A DNA stretch of 64,000 nucleotides from an uncultured Bradyrhizobium sp. (GTDB taxonomy: Bacteria; Pseudomonadota; Alphaproteobacteria; Rhizobiales; Xanthobacteraceae), in assembly GCF_947648125.1 (NCBI RefSeq), contig NZ_CANSMR010000007.1, positions 248,001-312,000 of the forward strand, written 5' to 3'. The translations under genes were made by a program, and so were the position numbers. Below the pieces are notes generated by a model. That model did not search any database and was not told the origin of the DNA. It worked only from the letters and a program-made list of their open reading frames with translations. Positions 48,530 through 55,301 of the stretch are shown one piece after another (the first letter of the stretch is position 1; every line of letters starts with the position of its first letter).

Positions 48530-49350
48530 TGTTGGCAACAGGGGTGCGCGCTATGAGCTCGTCACTGAACCGTATCGCCGCCATGACGGCGCGCTATCAC
48601 TACATCCTGCGCTCGTCATGGCTCCGGCTGCTCGAGATCGTCTACTGGCCGGCGATGCAGATGCTGGTGTGGGGTTTCCTCTACACCTACCTCTATCAGA
48701 GTAAGTCGGCGATGGCCTCCACCGCCGGCCTGCTGCTCGGCGCCGTCCTGCTCTGGGACGTGCTGTTTCGCGGCCAGCTCGGTTTCACCTTCACCTTCCT
48801 GGAGGAGATCTGGTCGCGCAATCTCGCCAACCTGATGATGAGCCCGTTGCAGCCGGCCGAGCTTGCGGCCTCGCTGATGCTGATGAGCCTGATCCGGCTG
48901 GTGATCGGTACGTTGCCGGTGACATTGCTGACGCTGCTGCTGTTCGGCTTCAACGTCTATGCGATGGGGCCGGGGCTGATCTTGTTCTTCCTCAACCTCG
49001 TGCTGACCAGTTGGGCGATCGGGCTCGTCGTCGCCGGCCTCGTGATCCGCCAGGGCCTCGGCGCCGAAAGCCTCGCCTACTCGATCATGATCGTGCTGCT
49101 GCCGCTGTGCTGCGTCTACTACCCGGTCGAGGCGCTGCCTCTCTGGCTGCACCCGGTCGCCTGGTCGCTGACGCCGACCTATGTGTTCGAGGGCATGCGC
49201 GCCGTGCTGCTCGATGGCACCTTCCGCACCGACCTGATGATCGAATGCCTCGCGCTCAATGCCGTCTATCTCGGCATGGGCTTCGCCACATTCGTTGCCC
49301 TGTTGCAGAGCGCTCGCCACAAGGGCGGCCTGCTCACCATGGGCGAGTAA
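48529..49350 (+). CDS. ABC-2 type transporter permease
   Basis: A 273-residue inner-membrane protein with six predicted helices, the first near residue 40 (LEIVYWPAMQMLVWGFLYTYLY) after an amphipathic interface helix. The GLIIRQGLG-like segment (AGLVIRQGLGAESLAYSIMIVLLPLCCVYYPVEALP) and the following PVAWSLTPTYVFEGMRAVLLDG are typical of ABC-2 exporters such as polysaccharide, antibiotic or Nod-factor (NodJ-like) exporters. The start ATG overlaps the TGA of the preceding enzyme; ATG 48553 is an alternative with AGGGG upstream. It pairs with the ATPase 12 bases downstream. Confidence 0.93.
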   Translation: MLATGVRAMSSSLNRIAAMTARYHYILRSSWLRLLEIVYWPAMQMLVWGFLYTYLYQSKSAMASTAGLLLGAVLLWDVLFRGQLGFTFTFLEEIWSRNLANLMMSPLQPAELAASLMLMSLIRLVIGTLPVTLLTLLLFGFNVYAMGPGLILFFLNLVLTSWAIGLVVAGLVIRQGLGAESLAYSIMIVLLPLCCVYYPVEALPLWLHPVAWSLTPTYVFEGMRAVLLDGTFRTDLMIECLALNAVYLGMGFATFVALLQSARHKGGLLTMGE

Positions 49351-49362
49351 GGGGAGACATCC

Positions 49363-50190
49363 ATGAGCCGCATCGAACGCTTTTTGCCCCGCAGACGTCT
49401 GACATCGGTGTCGCCAGACGCCACGCCCGCGCAGGACAATGCACCTGTTGGCCTCGGTATCGATGAGGCGCCGGCCATCGTAGTCGAGGACCTCTGCAAG
49501 AAGTACCGCAGCCATTGGGCCGTCGACGACGTGAACTTCAACGTGCCGAAGGGCTGGACCGTCGGCCTGCTCGGCGGCAACGGCGCCGGCAAGACCACCA
49601 CCATCGCCATGATCATGGGCCTGGTGGTGCCAAGCTTCGGCCGCGCCATGGTGCTGGGCCACGACATGGCGACCGAGCGTCACAAGGTGCTCAGCCGGAT
49701 GAATTTCGAAAGCCCCTATGTCGCGTTGCCGGGGCGGCTCACCGTGCGGCAGAACCTGACCGTGTTCGGTCGGCTCTATGGCGTCGCCAATCTCAAGGCG
49801 CGGATCGAGGAACTGATCGAGGATTTCGAGCTCGGCGACGTGCTCGACCGCGTCACCGGGCGGCTCTCGGCCGGGCAGAAGACCCGCGTCGCCGTGGCGA
49901 AGGCGCTGATCAACGATCCGGACGTGCTGCTGCTCGACGAGCCGACGGCATCGCTCGACCCTGACCGTGCCGAGTGGGTGCGCAGCCGGCTGCGCGCCTA
50001 TCAGAAGCGCCGCGGCGCCACCATCCTGCTGTCCTCGCACAACATGACCGAGGTCGAGCAGCTCTGCGACTTCGTCGTGATCATGAGCCACGGCCGCGTC
50101 GTCGCGATGGGACGTCCGGGTGAGCTCGCCGAGCGCTTCAAGTGCCGGGATCTCGACGAGGTCTTCATCTATCTGGCGAGGGTCGCGTGA
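49363..50190 (+). CDS. ABC transporter ATP-binding protein
   Basis: A 275-residue ABC ATPase of the ABC-2 exporter type (NodI/CcmA-like). Walker A is LLGGNGAGKTTT, the Q loop is near NFESPYVALPGRLTVRQNL, the signature is RLSAGQKTRVAVAKAL (SAGQ in place of SGGQ), Walker B is VLLLDEPTASLDPD and the switch His is in LLSSHNMTEVEQLCD. An N-terminal extension of about 35 residues precedes the fold. It works with the permease encoded 12 bases upstream. Its stop overlaps the start of the GNAT gene by one base. Confidence 0.95.
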   Translation: MSRIERFLPRRRLTSVSPDATPAQDNAPVGLGIDEAPAIVVEDLCKKYRSHWAVDDVNFNVPKGWTVGLLGGNGAGKTTTIAMIMGLVVPSFGRAMVLGHDMATERHKVLSRMNFESPYVALPGRLTVRQNLTVFGRLYGVANLKARIEELIEDFELGDVLDRVTGRLSAGQKTRVAVAKALINDPDVLLLDEPTASLDPDRAEWVRSRLRAYQKRRGATILLSSHNMTEVEQLCDFVVIMSHGRVVAMGRPGELAERFKCRDLDEVFIYLARVA

Positions 50191-50783
50191 TGTCCTCATT
50201 TGGTTCTCCGAACGACAAACCGGTTGCGATCCGTCAGGAACGCCGTTCGGACGTGGCGGCGCGAGACAGTCTGCTCGACGCTGCATTCGGTCCTGGCCGT
50301 TTGGCCAAGACCTCGGAGCGGCTGCGCGAGGGCCGCAAGCCTGCGCGCGGCCTCGCGTTTGTCGCGCGCCGCGGCGGCCACCTGGTCGGCACATTGCGGC
50401 TGTGGCCCGTCGTGACCGGCACCGGTCACGCCTGCCTGCTGCTCGGCCCGCTCGCGGTGGCGGAGGAGGCGCGGTGTCTCGGCATGGGCGCCGCGCTGAT
50501 GCGGCAGGCCTTGCAGCGGGCGCATCGGCTCGGCCACCGCGCCGTCATCCTCGTCGGCGATGCCGCCTATTACAGCCGCTTCGGCTTCTCGGCAGCGCAG
50601 ACCGGCGCGCTCCGCATGCCCGGTCCGTATGAGCGTGACCGTCTTTTGGCCCGCGAACTGGTGCTCGGCGCGCTGCGCGGAGCGGGCGGCCTGATCGCCG
50701 CGGCCAGCCCGCCCCCGTCGCGGCTGTCCGGATTGATGGACCGGATCGCCGGCAGCCGGCCCCCGATCGGGCAACCGGCCTGA
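50190..50783 (+). CDS. GNAT family N-acetyltransferase (YhbS-like)
   Basis: A 197-residue acyltransferase: an N-terminal charged stretch, then HLVGTLRLWPV, LLLGPLAVAEEARCLGMGAALMRQALQRAHRLGHRAVILVGDAAYYSRFGFSAAQTGALRMPGPYERDRLLARELVLGAL. This last block is the YhbS-like (COG3153) pattern, with acetyl-CoA motif R/Q-x-x-G-x-G/A degenerated to ARCLGMGAAL. The start ATG shares a base with the ATPase stop, so it is translated as part of the exporter operon; acylating the exported product or a precursor is a natural guess. A 155-bp gap follows before the helicase. Confidence 0.9.
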   Translation: MSSFGSPNDKPVAIRQERRSDVAARDSLLDAAFGPGRLAKTSERLREGRKPARGLAFVARRGGHLVGTLRLWPVVTGTGHACLLLGPLAVAEEARCLGMGAALMRQALQRAHRLGHRAVILVGDAAYYSRFGFSAAQTGALRMPGPYERDRLLARELVLGALRGAGGLIAAASPPPSRLSGLMDRIAGSRPPIGQPA

Positions 50784-50938
50784 TCCGCGGCTTTTTCCGC
50801 TGCGAGGGCATGGTGATTTGGTTGTTCTTGGCGTAAAGCACCCCAAATCGTCATGCGGCTGTGCCGCCTGCCGGGTACGCAGCTTCAGGTCGTCCCGCTC
50901 GACGTTCTGCACCCGGACCAATCAAGGTTTCCCATCCC

Positions 50939-52999
50939 GTGCCCTTTCCGACCACAAGTCCGCCGCTCGCCCGCGCCTTGGCTGAGCGCAACTACGAACA
51001 GCCGACCCCCGTCCAGCTCGCCGTGCTCGCGGACGACGCCGTTGACCGTGATCTGCTCGTTTCGGCCCAAACCGGCTCGGGCAAGACCGTTGCCTACGGA
51101 TTGGCCATGGCAAAGGATCTGCTCGACGGCGCCGAGCGGTTCGAGCCGGCGGCCGCGCCGCTGGCGCTGATCGTCGCGCCGACCCGCGAGCTCGCCTTGC
51201 AGGTTCAGCGCGAGCTCGCATGGCTCTATGAGCATGCGGACGGTCGGGTGGTCTCCTGCGTCGGCGGCATGGACCCGCGCCGTGAGCAGCGCGAGCTTGC
51301 CGCAGGCGCTCACATCGTGGTCGGCACGCCCGGCCGGTTGTGCGACCATTTGCGGCGCGGCCGTCTCGACATTTCGGGATTGCGGGTCGTCGTCCTCGAC
51401 GAGGCCGATGAGATGCTCAATCTCGGCTTCCGCGAGGACATGGAATTCATCCTCGAGACCACGCCGGATACCCGCCGCACCCTGCTGTTCTCGGCGACGT
51501 TTCCGCGCGGCATCGTCGCGCTGGCCAAGCAGTATCAGCAGCAGGCGTTTCGGATCGAGGTCGCGGGCGACGAGGGCGGCCATGCCGATATCGAATACCG
51601 CGCCATCCGGGTGGCCGCCGACGATGTCGAGCACGCGGTCGTCAACCTGCTGCGCTTCCATGAGGCGCCGAGCGCGCTGGTGTTCTGCAACACAAGGGAA
51701 GCCGTCCGGCATTTGCAGGCGGCGCTGCTGGAGCGCGGGTTCTCCGTGGCCGCGCTGTCGGGTGAAATGACCCAGAACGAGCGCACCCAGGCGCTGCAGG
51801 CGTTGCGCGACGGACGATCCCGGGTCTGTGTCGCGACCGACGTGGCAGCACGCGGCATCGACCTGCCGAGCCTCGATCTCGTCATTCATGCCGATCTGCC
51901 GAAAGACCCGGAGGTCATGCAGCATCGCTCGGGCCGCACCGGCCGCGCCGGCCGCAAGGGTGTCAGCATCCTGCTGGTGCCGCCGGCCCGGCGGCGGCGC
52001 GCCGAATTGCTGCTGGATCACGCCGGCATCGATGTGGTGTGGGGTTCTGCGCCGCAGGCGGATGAGATCCGCAAGCTCGACCATGACCGCCTGCTGCACG
52101 ACGCGGTGTTCTCCGAGGAGGTGACATCAGACGATCAGGTGCTCGCGCAAGCCTTGCTTGCCGAACGGTCGCCCGAGGCGATCGCCGCGGCGCTGGCCCG
52201 GTTCTATCGCGCGCGGCTGCCTGCGCCCGAAGACATTCTCGATCCCGGCGAGGGCCGGGGCCGCGACCGCGACGATCGCCGCGGCGAGCGCACCTCGCGG
52301 CGCGACGATCGTCCCGCCGGGCCGCGATCGAAGACGGGTAAGTTGTCCCCGCGTCACGGCATGGAGGAGGCCACCGTCTGGTTCCGCGCCTCGATCGGAC
52401 GCAGAAAGAATGCCGAAGCCCGCTGGCTGTTGCCGATGATCTGCCGTCGCGGCGGCATCGACAAGCACGACATCGGCGCCATCAAGATCTCGGATACGAC
52501 CACCGAGTTCGAGATCGCCGCGCGGGTCGCGGATTCCTTCGCCGTCAAGATCAAGCGTCCGGACAAGGAAGACACCATTCGCATCGAGCCGCTGGCGGAC
52601 GCTCCGCAGCGGCAGGCCCCCGCGGACAAGCCGGCGCGCAAGCCCAGGCACGATGCTTGGCGCGACAAGGATGACGGCGGCCACAGCGCACCGCGCCGCG
52701 ACGAGCCGCGTGACGATGCGGCCGCAAAGCGACGCGGCAAGCCGGACCGCGAGGCGAGAGCGTTTTCGAACGAAGGCGCGGGCCGTTCGCGCGAGGACTA
52801 CGCGCCAAAACAGGAATCGAGAGCCGCGTTCCGCTTCGACCGGGACGGCAAAGGCGCGAAGCCGAAATCTGGCGACGAGCCAAGGTTCGGAAAGAAAAAG
52901 CAACATCGGAACAAGTCCGGCCAGGCCGGACACTGGCCAGACGTGTCGCCCGCGAAACCGAAGTTCGGCAAGAAGCCAAAGAAGAAGCACCGCGGCTGA
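50939..52999 (+). CDS. DEAD-box RNA helicase with DbpA-type RNA-binding domain
   Basis: A 686-residue helicase. GTG at 50939 starts PFPTTSPPLARALAERNYEQPTPVQ (Q motif); Walker A AQTGSGKT, PTRELA, GG, TPGR, DEAD in VVLDEADEML, SAT, then RGID and HRSGRTGRAGR follow in order over about 400 residues. Next come a charged linker, a DbpA/CsdA RNA-binding domain (about 470-545, ATVWFRASIGRRKNAEARWLLPMICRRGG) and a long Arg/Asp/Lys-rich disordered tail ending KPKKKHRG. Such helicases remodel rRNA or act in cold stress and RNA decay. The exact start is less certain than the gene. Confidence 0.94.
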   Translation: MPFPTTSPPLARALAERNYEQPTPVQLAVLADDAVDRDLLVSAQTGSGKTVAYGLAMAKDLLDGAERFEPAAAPLALIVAPTRELALQVQRELAWLYEHADGRVVSCVGGMDPRREQRELAAGAHIVVGTPGRLCDHLRRGRLDISGLRVVVLDEADEMLNLGFREDMEFILETTPDTRRTLLFSATFPRGIVALAKQYQQQAFRIEVAGDEGGHADIEYRAIRVAADDVEHAVVNLLRFHEAPSALVFCNTREAVRHLQAALLERGFSVAALSGEMTQNERTQALQALRDGRSRVCVATDVAARGIDLPSLDLVIHADLPKDPEVMQHRSGRTGRAGRKGVSILLVPPARRRRAELLLDHAGIDVVWGSAPQADEIRKLDHDRLLHDAVFSEEVTSDDQVLAQALLAERSPEAIAAALARFYRARLPAPEDILDPGEGRGRDRDDRRGERTSRRDDRPAGPRSKTGKLSPRHGMEEATVWFRASIGRRKNAEARWLLPMICRRGGIDKHDIGAIKISDTTTEFEIAARVADSFAVKIKRPDKEDTIRIEPLADAPQRQAPADKPARKPRHDAWRDKDDGGHSAPRRDEPRDDAAAKRRGKPDREARAFSNEGAGRSREDYAPKQESRAAFRFDRDGKGAKPKSGDEPRFGKKKQHRNKSGQAGHWPDVSPAKPKFGKKPKKKHRG

Positions 53000-53076
53000 A
53001 CTGGCGCCGGTCGCGCAGCACTTCGGTCAACACTTCGCTAAGAGCCAAAATACAAGGCCGCGTCCCAACCAACACC

Positions 53077-53180
53077 TGTCATCGCCCGGCTCGACCGGGC
53101 GATCCAGTACGCCGCGGCTTCTCGGCTCAAGCGCCGGCGCCTCTGGAATACTGGATCACCCGCATGCGCGGGTGATGACA
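53077..53180. repeat. Palindromic intergenic repeat, TGTCATCGCCCGG family
   Basis: TGTCATC at the left and GATGACA at the right frame inner hairpins GCCCGGCTCGACCGGGC and CACCCGCATGCGCGGGTG, with a GATCCAGTA/TACTGGATC pair between. It fills the gap between the convergent helicase and diguanylate cyclase genes. Confidence 0.82.
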
Positions 53181-53212
53181 CCGAATATGCTGTTTAACGT
53201 ACGAAGCCGAAC

Positions 53213-54706
53213 TCACGCCACCAGCGCGATCTTCGGCACGGTGGCGAGAACCGACTGGTTGCGGCCGTTGGCCTTGGCGGCGTAGAGCGCCTTGTCAGCA
53301 GCTTCGATCAGGTCGGACCATTGCTGGCCTGCGAGCGGCCGCATGCTGGCGACGCCGATGCTCACCGTCGTGATCAGCTCACCCTCGCACCATTGCTGGA
53401 CCTTGCCGCGGATGGTCTCGGCCAGTTTGAAGGCCTCGAGCGCGGGCATGTTGGGTAGCAGCACGGCGAATTCCTCGCCGCCGAAGCGTGCCGGGCAATC
53501 GCCGGCGCGGCGCACCGCATCCGAAATGCAGATCGCGATTCCCACCAGCACCTGGTCGCCGGCCTGATGCCCATAGGTGTCGTTGTAGGCCTTGAAGTGA
53601 TCGGCATCGATCATCAACAGCGCGACCGGCTGGCCGTACCGGCCGGCACGGCGCCATTCGCGGTCGATCTCGGTGTCGAACTTGCGTCGGTTTTTCAGGC
53701 CGGTGAGGGCGTCGGTGGTCGCGAGCTCCTCGAGCTTGTCCTCGGCGTCGGCGCGGCGGACGATCTCGCGGGCGAGCACCAGTGTCGCGCTGAGCACGAA
53801 CAGCACCAGAACGGCCATGATCGTGCCGATGCGGATCGCTTCGGTGCGCCACAGATTGAAGACCGCTTCGAGCGGCTTGCCGACCACCACGTAGAGCGGC
53901 CCGCTGCTGCTGCGCCTGACATAGAGGCGCGGCGTGTCGTCGACCGGGCCCATGCCGGAGAACGCGCCGCCCACCTTCAGGTTCTCGGATCTCCAGTCCA
54001 GCTGGTCGGCGAGGTTCTTGCCGATCACGTCGAGATCGAACGGCGTCCGCATGATGATGGTGCGGTCGTTGCGCAGCACCGTGATGGTGTCGCCCGGCGT
54101 GAGGTTCAGCCGCCCGAACAGATCGTGGAAGTAGCTGAAGCGGATCGAGCCGACCGCGACGCCGAGAAAACGGCCGTCCTCGCCGGTGATGCGCCGGCTC
54201 AGCACGATGGCGTAGGCCCCGCGATGCAGCATCGGCCGGCTGACATACAGCCCGCTGTCGGGATGGTCGCGCTGGATGGCGAAATACTCCTCGTCGCTGC
54301 GGTTCTCCGGCTGCGGATCGAGGCTCGCCGCGTCGATGGTCAGATTGCCCTCGGTGTCGAACACCTGGATCGCGCCGAAATGCTTTGCGGTCGCGGCATG
54401 ATCGAACAGGATCAGCTGGCGCAGTTCCTTGCTGACGCCGCGGATCTCCGGCATTTCCAGATTGCTGGCGACCGCACGCAGCGACAGGTCGTAGAGCTCG
54501 AGGTTGCGGCTGATGTCGGCCTCGATGCCTGACGCCAGATTCTCCAGGGTCCGGCGGGCCAGCTGTTCCTCGCCGCGGCGCATGTCGAACATCACGCCGG
54601 CGCAGACCGCGGAAAAGCCGAGGACGGTCGCAACGGATGCAGCGATCAGCAGCTTTGCCGATAGCCGCCAGCGCCGCCTTGCCTCGTTTCCCCGTCGAAA
54701 TGGCAT
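53213..54706 (-). CDS. Membrane-bound diguanylate cyclase (dCACHE-GGDEF)
   Basis: A 497-residue protein with two membrane helices (about 17-40 and 300-320) enclosing a periplasmic double-Cache-like sensor (LASGIEADISRNLELYDLSLRAVASNL and DSGLYVSRPMLHRGAYAIVLSRRI). The cytoplasmic GGDEF domain is intact: active-site GGEEF at about 409-413, TDALTGLKNRRKFD upstream and the product-inhibition I-site RAGD five residues before. It should make cyclic di-GMP and be feedback-inhibited by it. The start at 54706 has GGAG upstream; nine further residues are possible. It is not in an operon. Confidence 0.95.
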   Translation of the reverse strand: MPFRRGNEARRRWRLSAKLLIAASVATVLGFSAVCAGVMFDMRRGEEQLARRTLENLASGIEADISRNLELYDLSLRAVASNLEMPEIRGVSKELRQLILFDHAATAKHFGAIQVFDTEGNLTIDAASLDPQPENRSDEEYFAIQRDHPDSGLYVSRPMLHRGAYAIVLSRRITGEDGRFLGVAVGSIRFSYFHDLFGRLNLTPGDTITVLRNDRTIIMRTPFDLDVIGKNLADQLDWRSENLKVGGAFSGMGPVDDTPRLYVRRSSSGPLYVVVGKPLEAVFNLWRTEAIRIGTIMAVLVLFVLSATLVLAREIVRRADAEDKLEELATTDALTGLKNRRKFDTEIDREWRRAGRYGQPVALLMIDADHFKAYNDTYGHQAGDQVLVGIAICISDAVRRAGDCPARFGGEEFAVLLPNMPALEAFKLAETIRGKVQQWCEGELITTVSIGVASMRPLAGQQWSDLIEAADKALYAAKANGRNQSVLATVPKIALVA

Positions 54707-54828
54707 GTCCCGCTCCAAAGCGCCGTCATGCAACGGGAAATCTTGTTGTCGCCTTAAATGGCGACAGCGGCCGCCGAATGGGTTAACGGGTGGTTGCCGG
54801 GACCTGATTTTTTGTCATCGAGGATGTT

Positions 54829-55086
54829 GTGAACGACTACGACGCGCTGCGGGACTATCTGAAGAAGCAGCATTTGCCCGAATTCGTGCTGACCTTCGAC
54901 GAGATCGAGGCGATCATCGATGCGGCGCTGCCGCGCGCTGCGCACCGGGCGTCGTGGTGGGAAACCCTACGCAGCCCGCAGGAGAAGATGCCGCAGCGCG
55001 AAGCCTGCCTCGACGGCGGCTACATCGCCACGCGTCAGGCCGATGGCAAGAGCGTCAAGTTCAAGCGCATGCCGAAGCCGCGCTAA
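54829..55086 (+). CDS. Small DUF7662-like protein
   Basis: An 85-residue protein: YDALRDYLKKQHLPEFVLTFDEIEAIIDAALPRAAHRASWWE...REACLDGGYIATRQADGKSVKFKR. The pattern YDxLRDYL - VLTFDEIEAIIxxxLPxxA - HRAWW - W/CLxxGY is that of a small domain (DUF7662) found alone or next to restriction and defence-like genes, with no defined function. GTG start at 54829. It is divergent from the diguanylate cyclase and convergent with the EAL protein. A palindromic repeat begins about 28 bases after its stop. Confidence 0.78.
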   Translation: MNDYDALRDYLKKQHLPEFVLTFDEIEAIIDAALPRAAHRASWWETLRSPQEKMPQREACLDGGYIATRQADGKSVKFKRMPKPR

Positions 55087-55114
55087 GGCGCGATCCGACG
55101 AGGTCGGACAGTCA

Positions 55115-55270
55115 CCGCAGACACGGTGCGCTCCCTCTCCCGCTTGCGGGGGAGGGCTGGGGTGGGGGCTCTCTGCACGAGTCGCATCGCGGAGAGAGCC
55201 CCCACCCGCAACGCATCTTCGATGCGTTGCGACCTCCCCCGCAAGCGGGAGAGGTGCAGTGAGTCTGCGG
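55115..55270. repeat. Palindromic intergenic repeat, CTCTCCCGCTTGCGGG family
   Basis: CTCTCCCGCTTGCGGGGGAG at the left pairs with its complement at the right (55233-55253). The middle holds GGGGGCTCTCT/AGAGAGCCCCC and AACGCATC-TTC-GATGCGTT hairpins. It is the third copy of the family seen at 845-1048 and 36486-36650, placed between convergent genes. Confidence 0.85.
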
Positions 55271-55301
55271 CAGGACCGATGCTAACTTACTTGATCGCGC
55301 T

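Noticed and set aside
48616-50394. Minus-strand frame of nearly 600 codons across the ABC exporter operon
   Set aside because: Antisense to three genes with complete motifs; no homology-like motifs in its own translation.
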